From Acidiferrobacterales bacterium (GTDB taxonomy: Bacteria; Pseudomonadota; Gammaproteobacteria; Arenicellales; Poriferihabitantaceae), in contig JAHQWE010000011.1 in NCBI GenBank assembly GCA_019633985.1, forward strand, positions 44,465 to 108,464: a DNA stretch of 64,000 nt, given 5' to 3'. The position numbers and the translations under genes were made by a program. The number at the start of each line of letters is the position of its first letter. Position 1 is the first letter of the stretch. The notes under the pieces were generated by a model, which worked only from the letters and a program-made list of their open reading frames with translations, was not told the DNA's origin and searched no databases. Shown piece after piece: positions 27,847 through 35,881 of the stretch.

Positions 27847-28599
27847 TTGAGTATTTCCGCCTGGTTCCGCTCTTTGCGCGCTGCGTTCGTGCTCATGACC
27901 ACGCTCCCCGTTGTCTATCCAGAACCGGTCTCTGAGCAAGAGAAACGCAGGTCGGTTTACTGCTATCCATTAGTTGGTTTAACCATAGGAGGTTTGCTCT
28001 GGGCAACCGCCTCGCTTTTGGGGAGCGGATCGTTGCTCAGTGCATCACTGCTGCTGCTCGTATGGATCGCGTTGACAGGGGGCATTCATCTGGACGGACT
28101 TGCAGATTGCGCTGATGCTTGGATGGCCGGCTTAGGTGACCGGGAAAAAACGTTAAAGGTCTTGAAAGACCCCCTCTGCGGCGCTGTATCCGTAGTCACG
28201 TTGATTGCCGTACTGTTGGTCAAAGTTTCTGCGCTTGAGCTGTTACTGCAGCAAAAGGCGCTTGCCGCAGTGATCGCCATCCCGATGCTCGCTCGCCTTT
28301 CTCCTCAGATCATGTTTTGGCATCTACCCTATATCCGGGAAGGTGGTCTTGGTCAATCGCTGAAGACCCATGAAAGTGATCGCCCATTTTTCTGGGGTGT
28401 TGCTGGATTTGTGCTAGTGCTTTCGTTTTCTCTGCTTGGAATGCAAACGTTGTGGTTATTGCTCATATCAACAGTTGTGATAGCGTGTGTTGTCAAAGCG
28501 ACCCTTCACCGGCTCGATGGATTTACCGGTGATGTTCTGGGGGCCCAGATCGAGCTTTTAGAATGCGCCTTATGCGTGATAGCCGTGTTAACCCTTTGA
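27847..28599 (+). CDS. cobS: Adenosylcobinamide-GDP ribazoletransferase
   Basis: Membrane enzyme that joins adenosylcobinamide-GDP to alpha-ribazole (phosphate). The signature GGIHLDGLADCADAW is near residue 78, and KDPLCGAVSV and a C-terminal RLDGFTGDVLGA (metal-binding) follow; several transmembrane helices are clear. The open frame starts at 27697 inside cobC, but TTG 27847 gives the normal length (250 residues) and has GGAAG (27836-27840) six bases upstream. cobU, the usual fourth member of the cluster, is not in the window. Confidence 0.93.
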   Translation: MSISAWFRSLRAAFVLMTTLPVVYPEPVSEQEKRRSVYCYPLVGLTIGGLLWATASLLGSGSLLSASLLLLVWIALTGGIHLDGLADCADAWMAGLGDREKTLKVLKDPLCGAVSVVTLIAVLLVKVSALELLLQQKALAAVIAIPMLARLSPQIMFWHLPYIREGGLGQSLKTHESDRPFFWGVAGFVLVLSFSLLGMQTLWLLLISTVVIACVVKATLHRLDGFTGDVLGAQIELLECALCVIAVLTL

Positions 28600-28782
28600 A
28601 CTACCCCTTCGTATCCGAGGTTTGTGCGAATGCGGAGACCATTTGGAAAGCACAAGGAAAGCAGGCGATTTTGGGCGATCTAAAGTATGTGTGATTTGGG
28701 TTGCGGATTTACAGGTACATAGTCGAACGGCGGCAGGGGTACAGTAACAGGCAATGAACATCTGTAACTCGAGGGTGAGTTA

Positions 28783-28804
28783 GGGAGACGCAACAGCGCC
28801 TCCC
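28783..28804. terminator. Hairpin between convergent cobS and outer-membrane gene
   Basis: GGGAGACGC (28783-28791) pairs with GCGCCTCCC (28796-28804) across a four-base AACA loop, nine pairs with one wobble. It lies between convergent genes and could serve both, although neither side has a strong T-run. Confidence 0.45.
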
Positions 28805-28821
28805 CAAAAGGTTGAACGGAA

Positions 28822-29484
28822 TTAGTATCCAAACTCATAACGCACCCCAACTGACAAGATATCAATGGATAAGTCGTTGACGTCGGTATCCACCTTGGAC
28901 AGCTCACCAAAAATATTCCAGGCACCTAAGTCTGCTTTTAGACCGATCGCACCATAGGGTTCAGTGCTGTCATCATCGACGCGAAAAGTTTGTCCGGCTG
29001 CGTTGGAGTCAGAATCAGCTCTTACCAGAAACGCGCCGCCTTTAATGTAAATATCAAGCTGCTCCAGCGCGTTAAAATTCAACACTAAGGCGGCATTAAA
29101 CGCATCCGCGTCCAGATCCAGGGCATTGCCCGGATTGTCCCCGTCCGCTGAATAACTTCCCAGGTCGATATATCCCGCCTCAACGCCCACCAGATTGGAA
29201 AACATATAACCAATATGAACACCGCCCGCGGTGTCGCTCTCTTCGAAGTTCACATCATTAACGTCTTCAAAATCGGCACTGAGACGGTTTGCGCTGACAC
29301 CAAAATAGAGCCCGGTATCGTCGTCTGCAAGCGCGCCAGCTGGCAAAACAATAAGCAATAACAGCACCAGCAGTAAGGCATGGAGAGGAACCTGGTCGTT
29401 AAGGGAGGCAGTTCCTGCATCGGCAGGTAGACCAGGGAGATAGGAATTTGCCGGCGCAAGGCCGGTTGTCAATCTTGAAAACAT
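28822..29484 (-). CDS. Small outer-membrane beta-barrel protein
   Basis: A 220-residue protein of the OmpA-like / OMP_b-brl 8-strand barrel type: alternating aromatic/hydrophobic strands (GLYFGVSANRL, GGVHIGYMF, LVGVEAGYIDLG, YGAIGLKADLG) and a final strand SVGVRYEFGY ending in an aromatic residue. Acidic loops are rich in Asp. The signal region is odd: the hydrophobic core (LHALLLVLLLLIVLPAG) begins only at about residue 34. The ATG is well supported by AGGAG six bases upstream (CTCCT on the plus strand, 29491-29495). A CRP-like site lies about 110 bases upstream. Confidence 0.75.
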   Translation of the reverse strand: MFSRLTTGLAPANSYLPGLPADAGTASLNDQVPLHALLLVLLLLIVLPAGALADDDTGLYFGVSANRLSADFEDVNDVNFEESDTAGGVHIGYMFSNLVGVEAGYIDLGSYSADGDNPGNALDLDADAFNAALVLNFNALEQLDIYIKGGAFLVRADSDSNAAGQTFRVDDDSTEPYGAIGLKADLGAWNIFGELSKVDTDVNDLSIDILSVGVRYEFGY

Positions 29485-29587
29485 TGTTGTCTCCTGAAAT
29501 TAATAAGAACTTCAACGAGACCACGCCCCAGCAAAATAGCCGTTTTTTCATGAACCTTGGCTGAATTGGGTCAGAATTTTCAGATTC

Positions 29588-29603
29588 TGTGAACTAGATC
29601 ACA
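29588..29603. promoter_or_regulatory. CRP/Vfr-like binding site
   Basis: TGTGAACTAGATCACA has the two CRP half-sites TGTGA and TCACA with the standard six-base spacer and differs from the ideal 16-base core by one base. A weak minus-strand -10 (TATTTT at 29538-29533) would put the site near -70 of the outer-membrane gene, a usual class I position. It could also act on a plus-strand transcript. Confidence 0.6.
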
Positions 29604-29689
29604 TAATTGGTGTTGCCGAATTGCGACTATGTAGGTGCCGAAGTGACTCGGCAAATAAGTATGAAGGTAAGTGTTTTTTCGTCTCTTGT

Positions 29690-29871
29690 AAGGAGGGCTG
29701 GCAGATAAGGAGATCTGGTGAATCATTGCTCTGCATTCACCACGAAATGGAGCCTGATAGTGATTGGGTGCTAGTTGATAAATCGGAGGGGACGAACATT
29801 CCATGGAGCCAGGAGGTTTGCTGGCTCGGACGAGGGGTCCGAGCCGGCGCTTGTTTCCGCGTTTTAGCGCC
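29690..29871 (+). ncRNA. GGA-rich hairpin region, candidate regulatory RNA
   Basis: No convincing gene lies in 29485-29916. This part holds eight GGA triplets between 29692 and 29830 and four perfect hairpins: GGTGAAT/ATTCACC (29717-29741); GAGCCA/TGGCTC (29806-29827), whose loop shows GGAGG; the competing GGCTCGGAC/GTCCGAGCC (29823-29845); and GGCGCT/AGCGCC (29846-29871). Repeated GGA in loops is the mark of CsrB/RsmZ-type RNAs that bind CsrA. No T-run, clear promoter or GacA box was found, and the GC-rich hairpins may instead end the minus-strand glnD-amgK transcript. Confidence 0.3.
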
Positions 29872-29916
29872 GCTCGCTAATTCAAATTAATCCAGGTCAT
29901 TTGTTTCGCAGCAATA

Positions 29917-30936
29917 TTAGCTGGCGACGCCTAACAACTTCCGTAGCTGTGTCTCATCGCCCACGAATTTCCGGTGTTTGATCGGGGAAAGTAGGGAGGT
30001 TAGCCAATCCGACAAAACCGCCATATCTTCGTGATTGACACTTTCAGCCAGTAAATCCAGAACCCGATCAAGATGTTCCAAATACACCGGCTTACCATCA
30101 CGCAGCCAAAGCCGAACAAAGATACCTGCAACCTTGCAATGACGCTGCGCACCCCAGAAACGAAAGGGAGTTTCTGTATCGGTATGGGTTAGCCCATGAC
30201 GATTTTGCCAGCGCAGGCGCATGCGGGTTTTTATACCGGGATCGACATCTCTCCGCGCGTCCTCCAAGAGTGATACCAGATCATAGGCAGCGGAACCCAT
30301 CACCGCATCTTGATAATCGAGCATTGCACACTGTCGATTGATCATTAGCAGATTGTCGACGTGGAAGTCGCGGTGAACCAAAACCATCTCAGACACTGGT
30401 AGATGATCGAAAAGGGCGGTGATCGCGTTGACAAACCCCTGTTTCTCCTGTGGCTCAAGCAATCGACCGATTACGGTCGGAAGATACCAGTCGGAAAACA
30501 ACGTGGCCTCTCTCAAACACAGTTCGAGATCGTAAATGGGAACTGGAAAGGGTTGAGGTGCTTTGATAAACGCCCGTTGAATATCGGTCAATGCGTCGGT
30601 CGCACTCTGATAGAGCGCTGTTTCGTCTGATCCTGCCGCGAGCAGCCGAGTGAATGTTTTATCGCCGAGATCTTCAAGCAACAAAAAGCCGTGTTCGACA
30701 TCTGATGCGTAGAGTGTGGGTACTCGGGCGCCTAGTTGAGTGAGCTGTTCGGTTATTTCCACGAACTGTCCGACATTCTCCGTTTCAGGCGGTGCATCCA
30801 TCAACATAAGAGGCTGGTCGGTGTTAGACAGTCGAAAATAGCAACGATTCGAAGCGTCGGGTTCAAGGGGCTCCATGGAGGCATGCTCCAGCTCCAGTTC
30901 CCTCAAAAATTCACGACGTTGTTCTTCCCGGTTCAT
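29917..30936 (-). CDS. amgK: AmgK-like sugar kinase (aminoglycoside phosphotransferase fold)
   Basis: A 339-residue APH-fold kinase. The catalytic loop is LVHRDFHVDNLL and the metal-binding Asp is in MLDYQDAVMGSAAYDL. The N terminus (LEPDASNRCYFRL) matches the AmgK group, which phosphorylates N-acetylmuramic acid and N-acetylglucosamine at the anomeric position in peptidoglycan recycling. AmgK is normally encoded next to the nucleotidyltransferase murU; here glnD lies 16 bases upstream and no murU is visible. The gene symbol is therefore probable, not certain. Confidence 0.8.
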   Translation of the reverse strand: MNREEQRREFLRELELEHASMEPLEPDASNRCYFRLSNTDQPLMLMDAPPETENVGQFVEITEQLTQLGARVPTLYASDVEHGFLLLEDLGDKTFTRLLAAGSDETALYQSATDALTDIQRAFIKAPQPFPVPIYDLELCLREATLFSDWYLPTVIGRLLEPQEKQGFVNAITALFDHLPVSEMVLVHRDFHVDNLLMINRQCAMLDYQDAVMGSAAYDLVSLLEDARRDVDPGIKTRMRLRWQNRHGLTHTDTETPFRFWGAQRHCKVAGIFVRLWLRDGKPVYLEHLDRVLDLLAESVNHEDMAVLSDWLTSLLSPIKHRKFVGDETQLRKLLGVAS

Positions 30937-30952
30937 CGATTGGTTCGTGGTG

Positions 30953-33610
30953 CTAATCCAAATACTGCTGAAGCCGCTGCTCTATGCAGTTTCTTTGCTC
31001 AGGCAAATTCACAGGTTGTCCGTCCCGGTCGGTAATGAAAAAGGTATCCTCGGCTCTTTCGCCCACTGTTGATACCTTGGCAGACAGCAGTCTGACTTTG
31101 CATTCGTACAGGGCTTTAGCTACCTGATAGAGTAACCCGGGACGGTCCTGGGAAACCATTTCCATGACAGTATAGTCCGCAGAAACCGCATCATTAAAAC
31201 TGATGGTCGTTTTAACCTGAAATTGTTTCAGGGCGCGCGGAAGCATACGATCAGACGGAGTATGATCGGTCTCAACCGATAATAGTAAGCTTTTTAGCTG
31301 GCGTTCTGTTTGCTGCAACCACTTGCGATCATGGTTAAATCCATCGGTATCGACCGCAACAAATATCAACAGGGACAGTCCGGAAAGTGTCGAATGAATG
31401 CGTGCATCCACAATATTCAGATGCAGACGATCTAGCCCACCTGTAATTCTGGGTAAAAGCTCCGCTCTGTCAGGGGCAAGTACCAGTATCTGATGTGCAC
31501 CGATATCTTTCCTTGGTCGCGCGCTCACTAGTGGCAAATCCAGTGCCCCAGCCGAAGCGATCACATCAGCATGCCAGGCGCTGGAATCTGGGCCATTTCG
31601 CAGGAAATATTCATCTCCGAGCTGGGTCCACAATCGCTCTAAATCAGATTCAGTCACCCGCCTTGGAACCAGTTTACGAATCGCTTGTTTTCTCGCTTCG
31701 ATTCGCTCTGTCACCGCTTGCGCGCCGCTCAATCCGGTTCTTAATCGTCTCGAAGTTGCCATATACAGGTTTGATAGGAGTTTGCCTTTCCATTCGCTCC
31801 AGACTTTGGGGCTAGTTCCTCGGATATCTGCAAATGTCAGCAGATAAAGGTTATCGAGGTGTTCCTGGTCGCCAACAATTTCGGCAAAGCGATCAATCAC
31901 TCTGGGGTCGGTAATATCTTCTCGTTGGGCGGTCCACGACATGATGAGATGTTGTCGTACCAACCATGCCGCAAATGAGGCATCGTATTCCGACAACCCC
32001 AGTTCGGTGCAAAACTCCAGTGCAATTTGCTCTCCGACCTCAGAATGATCCCGACCACTCCCCTTTCCGATATCGTGGCACAACGCTGCAAGATACAGCC
32101 GCTCGCGGTTGCTTTGTTGAGAGAGCAGCTTGGTAAGCTCAGGGAACTCATTACGATGCTCGGGCATTGCCAGTCGTCTCAAGTTACCGACTACAAACAA
32201 AGAATGGGCATCGACGGTAAAAACATGAAATAAGTCATGTTGCATCTGACCAACAACACGACCAAATGCCGGGAAAAAGGCACCCAAAACACCATACGAA
32301 CTCATTCTTCTTAGAGCATGCGTTAATCCGGTCTGATGACGAAATATTTCCAAAAAATATTTACGATTAACCGGATCATTCCGATAATTTGTGTCAATCA
32401 GCTCGAGATTAGCGCGTAGTTGCCGGATGGTTTCCGCGCGTACTCCAGCAAGTGCCGGTCGCTTTTGCATGAGGAGAAATATTTCCAGCATCGCACTGGG
32501 ATTTTCGCGAAAGACGCTTTTTCCAGTCGCCTCAATCGAGTTTCCTACTACCTGAAATCGCTCGTTTATTTTTTTGACCCTGGTTTTACTTGGGTTGAGG
32601 AATGCTTCGCGGAAGTGTTGCAATAACAGCTCGTTGAGTAGCTGCATCTCCTTGGCAGTGCGGTAGTAGACCTTCATCATTTGTTCTACCGCAAGATGGT
32701 TTTCTCCTTTCTTGTAACCTAGTTGCACCGCGAGATCCTGCTGGTAGTCAAAAAGCAAACGGTCTTCGCTCCTGCCCGCAAGCAGGTGAAGACCATTTCG
32801 TAATCGCCATAGAAAATCTCGGTGCCGAATCAATGCCTTGTATTCGGTCTGGGTAAGAAAGCGGTGTTCCACGAGTTCGCCAAGATCGCTGGTGCTGAAG
32901 TAGCGATTCGCAACCCAACTGATCATGTGCAAATCTCTAAGTCCACCTTTGCTCTCCTTGATATTGGGTTCAAGGTTGTACGCAGTGTCTCCGTAGTGGA
33001 TGTGGCGGGCTACCTGTTCTTCCAGCTTGAATTTAAAGTACTTGTCCGCGGGCCAGACTCGACTGCTGCGAAGTTTCTCTTGCAAGGTGGCAAAGTGGTC
33101 TGCATCACCATCAAGCAGACGCGTTTCCATGAGATTCGTAATGACTGAAATATCAGATTTCGCGATCTCGATACACTGTTTTTGATCCCGGGTGCTGTGG
33201 CCGACTTTAAGGCCGATATCCCAGCAAAATTGAATAAAGTGCTCGACGAATCCCAACGCATCCGGACGATGTCTCGAGAGTGGATGGTGGCTTAATATTA
33301 GAAGGTCAACGTCCGAATGCAAATTAAGCTCGTTTCGGCCATAGCCCCCGGCCGCGATCAAATCCAGCGCAACGGGTACCTTTGTGTCTCGTTGAAAAGC
33401 ACGCCACGCATACAGAATTATCTGATCGACGACCCAACTGTTGTTTCGAACCAGTACGGCGGAATTCCCGCCCTCCAGATGGTGCTCGGCAAGCACCGTC
33501 CGTGCTTGATTGAGCGATTGTTGGCAACTTTGAATTGCGCCGCGCATGTCTTGCAGCGGATCAATCAGCAAATCTGGGTTAAATAATTCGCTGCGGGAAA
33601 TTCGGCTCAT
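30953..33610 (-). CDS. glnD: [Protein-PII] uridylyltransferase / uridylyl-removing enzyme
   Basis: Bifunctional nitrogen sensor of 885 residues. Nucleotidyltransferase motif GGYGRNELNLHSDVDLLIL is near residue 90, the HD hydrolase motif ALCHDIGKGSGRDHSEVG near 510, and two ACT domains fill the last 190 residues (the second begins around VMEMVSQDRPGLLYQ). It adds UMP to PII when glutamine is low and removes it when glutamine is high. The map gene lies 133 bases upstream on the same strand, the standard arrangement. Confidence 0.97.
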   Translation of the reverse strand: MSRISRSELFNPDLLIDPLQDMRGAIQSCQQSLNQARTVLAEHHLEGGNSAVLVRNNSWVVDQIILYAWRAFQRDTKVPVALDLIAAGGYGRNELNLHSDVDLLILSHHPLSRHRPDALGFVEHFIQFCWDIGLKVGHSTRDQKQCIEIAKSDISVITNLMETRLLDGDADHFATLQEKLRSSRVWPADKYFKFKLEEQVARHIHYGDTAYNLEPNIKESKGGLRDLHMISWVANRYFSTSDLGELVEHRFLTQTEYKALIRHRDFLWRLRNGLHLLAGRSEDRLLFDYQQDLAVQLGYKKGENHLAVEQMMKVYYRTAKEMQLLNELLLQHFREAFLNPSKTRVKKINERFQVVGNSIEATGKSVFRENPSAMLEIFLLMQKRPALAGVRAETIRQLRANLELIDTNYRNDPVNRKYFLEIFRHQTGLTHALRRMSSYGVLGAFFPAFGRVVGQMQHDLFHVFTVDAHSLFVVGNLRRLAMPEHRNEFPELTKLLSQQSNRERLYLAALCHDIGKGSGRDHSEVGEQIALEFCTELGLSEYDASFAAWLVRQHLIMSWTAQREDITDPRVIDRFAEIVGDQEHLDNLYLLTFADIRGTSPKVWSEWKGKLLSNLYMATSRRLRTGLSGAQAVTERIEARKQAIRKLVPRRVTESDLERLWTQLGDEYFLRNGPDSSAWHADVIASAGALDLPLVSARPRKDIGAHQILVLAPDRAELLPRITGGLDRLHLNIVDARIHSTLSGLSLLIFVAVDTDGFNHDRKWLQQTERQLKSLLLSVETDHTPSDRMLPRALKQFQVKTTISFNDAVSADYTVMEMVSQDRPGLLYQVAKALYECKVRLLSAKVSTVGERAEDTFFITDRDGQPVNLPEQRNCIEQRLQQYLD

Positions 33611-33743
33611 GAGAACGATGTGGGTTCGTTGGGTCGGACCACTGTTGGCCTGACGACTGAAACGACAGCGGCTAACAGCAATGCTAACAGGTACCGAGGA
33701 AGTCTGTTGAGAGGGCGTCCCACCGGAAACGCCAGAATAATAT

Positions 33744-34496
33744 TCAGGAAACTGTCAATATTTCGTGACCGTTATTGGTGACAAGAATGGTGTGTTCCCA
33801 CTGGGCAGACAGGCTTCGATCGCGCGTGACCACTGTCCATTGATCGGGCAGCAGGCGGGTTTCCCGTTTTCCTGCATTGAGCATAGGCTCTATTGTAAAG
33901 GTCATACCTGCCTCAAGCGTCAAACCAGTTTGCGGCTTGCCATAATGTAGAACCTGAGGATCTTCATGAAACACGCGGCCGATACCGTGACCGCAGTATT
34001 CCCTGACTACCGAAAAGCCGTTGGATTCCGCGTGCTTTTGGATAGTGTGTCCGATATCGCCTAATTGAATTCCAGGTTTCACCATGGCAATCCCTTTGTC
34101 CATGCATTCTCTAGTGATCTGTACCAGTCGTTTAGCCCTTATCGAGGGTTCGCCGACAAAAAACATCCGGCTGGTGTCACCATGAAATTCATCTTTGATT
34201 ACGGTGATATCAACGTTAATAATATCGCCATCTTTCAGTTTTTTATCAGAAGGGATACCGTGACAGATCACGTTATTCACCGAAGTACAGATGGATTTAG
34301 GAAACCCGCGATAATTGAGCGGAGCCGGGATCGCCTGCTGGGTTTCGGTGATGAATTGGTGACAAATAGTGTTGAGCTCGTCGGTGGTGACTCCCGCGCA
34401 AATATGCGGCTCAATCATGTCCAGAACCTCTGACGCCAGGCGTCCAGCGACCCGCATTTTGTCTATTTCTTCTGCGGTTTTTATCGTGACTGGCAT
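33744..34496 (-). CDS. map: Methionine aminopeptidase type I
   Basis: Removes the initiator methionine from new proteins. Metal ligands are visible: Asp in NVDITVIKDEFHGD (two), His in CGHGIGRVFHE, Glu in FTIEPML and Glu in QWEHTILV. The frame opens at 34538, but MPVTIKTAEEID from ATG 34496 is the normal N terminus and gives 250 residues. It is divergent from rpsB, as in most gammaproteobacteria. Confidence 0.96.
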   Translation of the reverse strand: MPVTIKTAEEIDKMRVAGRLASEVLDMIEPHICAGVTTDELNTICHQFITETQQAIPAPLNYRGFPKSICTSVNNVICHGIPSDKKLKDGDIINVDITVIKDEFHGDTSRMFFVGEPSIRAKRLVQITRECMDKGIAMVKPGIQLGDIGHTIQKHAESNGFSVVREYCGHGIGRVFHEDPQVLHYGKPQTGLTLEAGMTFTIEPMLNAGKRETRLLPDQWTVVTRDRSLSAQWEHTILVTNNGHEILTVS

Positions 34497-34568
34497 ATTC
34501 AGCTGAATCTCTAAGAAAAAGGCGCCTAATGCTCCCAAATTACGCTTTTTTCTTCAACCGTTTTTAGG

Positions 34569-34725
34569 TAGAATCCGCCGCCCTAAGCGCCCCCAGGCAG
34601 GACCTGAGGGTAGTATTCCGCACACGGCGATTATGTTCACCCGGGTGCCCTCGTCTTGTTTTTAGCAGCCGGGGGTCGGTCAACAGTAACCGTGGAGGCT
34701 CTAACCCATACAAATTTGAATAGAA
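34569..34725 (+). promoter_or_regulatory. rpsB promoter -10 and structured leader
   Basis: TAGAAT (34569-34574) is a good -10 with a T-rich, non-consensus -35 area. The leader that follows folds locally: CCCCCAGG/CCTGAGGG (34590-34610, one mismatch), the palindrome CACCCGGGTG near 34638-34647, and CGGT/ACCG (34677-34692). GGAGG at 34694-34698 is 27 bases from the ATG, too far to act as an ordinary ribosome site. Feedback by S2 on its own leader is known in gammaproteobacteria, and this leader is a plausible target. Confidence 0.5.
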
Positions 34726-35685
34726 ATGGCTGATATAAATATGCGCCAGCTGCTAAAAGCTGGTGTGCACTTCGGGCACCAAACCCGTTACTGGTCCCCC
34801 AAAATGGCGCCGTATATCTTCGGTGACCGCAACAAGATCCATATTATTAATCTCGAGAAAACGCTTCCGATGATGAAGGATGCGATGAACTATCTCGGGA
34901 CGGTGGCTGCCCAGGGCGGAAAAGTTCTGTTCGTCGGCACCAAGAGGCAGGCCGGCAAGCCGGTTCGTGAGCATGCGATCCGATGTGGAAGCCCTTATGT
35001 CGACTATCGATGGTTAGGCGGGATGCTGACCAATTTTAAAACGGTGAAGAATTCCATTGCCCGCCTGAAAGATCTGGAACAGCGGATCGATTCTGGCGCA
35101 ACGCAGCGTCTCAGCAAGAAAGAAGCGCTGACTCTTGAGCGCGAACGCGCGAAGTTGGACAAAACCTTATCCGGTATCAAGGACATGGGTGGTTTGCCAG
35201 ACGCACTGTTCGTCATAGATGTGGAAGAAGAGTACATCGCTGTTGCTGAAGCACGAAAGCTTGGTATTCCGGTAGTAGCGGTCGTAGACACGAATTGCTC
35301 TCTGGACGGGGTCGACTATGTGATTCCCGGCAATGATGACTCAGGTCGTGCCATTGCACTGTATCTGGAAGCCGCCGCGGATGCGATTTTAGAATCCCGT
35401 GTTGCTAAAGCCGCACCAGCAATCAAGGCTGCTGGCGATGATGAATATGTCGAACTCAATGCAGAAGGTGAGGTGATTGCCGCCGAAGCTGAGGAAACGA
35501 CTGACGAAGTGCCTGCTGAAGCAGCGGCGGCAGAAGAAGCTCCCGCCGATGAGGCCCCTGCCGAAAAAGCGCCAGCTGCTGAAGCAGCCAGCGATGGCGA
35601 AGAGGCGGAGAAGGCAAAGGTGACAAAGAAGAAAGTCACCAAAAAGAAAGTCGTCCGAAAGAAAAAGGCAACTGGCGAAGAGTAA
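34726..35685 (+). CDS. rpsB: 30S ribosomal protein S2 with long C-terminal extension
   Basis: The core is standard S2 ([18 protein letters not shown] at the start, [37 protein letters not shown]). E. coli S2 has 241 residues; this protein has 319. From about residue 245 (35458 onward) the sequence becomes Ala/Glu/Pro-rich repeats such as [15 protein letters not shown], then a Lys block with the repeated unit VTKKK. S2 sits on the back of the 30S near the platform and binds S1, so the tail would project near the mRNA exit side. Cotranscribed with tsf. Confidence 0.97.
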   Translation: MADINMRQLLKAGVHFGHQTRYWSPKMAPYIFGDRNKIHIINLEKTLPMMKDAMNYLGTVAAQGGKVLFVGTKRQAGKPVREHAIRCGSPYVDYRWLGGMLTNFKTVKNSIARLKDLEQRIDSGATQRLSKKEALTLERERAKLDKTLSGIKDMGGLPDALFVIDVEEEYIAVAEARKLGIPVVAVVDTNCSLDGVDYVIPGNDDSGRAIALYLEAAADAILESRVAKAAPAIKAAGDDEYVELNAEGEVIAAEAEETTDEVPAEAAAAEEAPADEAPAEKAPAAEAASDGEEAEKAKVTKKKVTKKKVVRKKKATGEE

Positions 35686-35784
35686 AAGTGATGATAGTGA
35701 AATCGAGATGATGTCTGTTTCGATTCACCAGTGCGCATCACAGTTGTATCGCGATCACGATCGCAGGGACCAAAGCATCTGTTT

Positions 35785-35808
35785 GAATCCTGCCTATTGG
35801 CGGGATTC
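35785..35808 (+). terminator. Hairpin between rpsB and tsf (attenuator candidate)
   Basis: GAATCCTGCC (35785-35794) pairs with GGCGGGATTC (35799-35808), ten pairs with one G-T wobble, loop TATT. The bases after it (CATTATTGGTTT) form only a weak T-rich tract. A partial terminator in the rpsB-tsf gap is known in E. coli and would lower tsf expression relative to rpsB. Confidence 0.5.
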
Positions 35809-35881
35809 CATTATTGGTTTGATGAGCATACCAATACAGCAGATGATCCAATATTAATTTGATCAACCGGAATTAGCATCG

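Noticed and set aside
29621..29890. 89-codon plus-strand, cysteine-containing frame
   Set aside because: The sequence is irregular, has no ribosome site at its start and is better explained by the hairpin-rich non-coding region.
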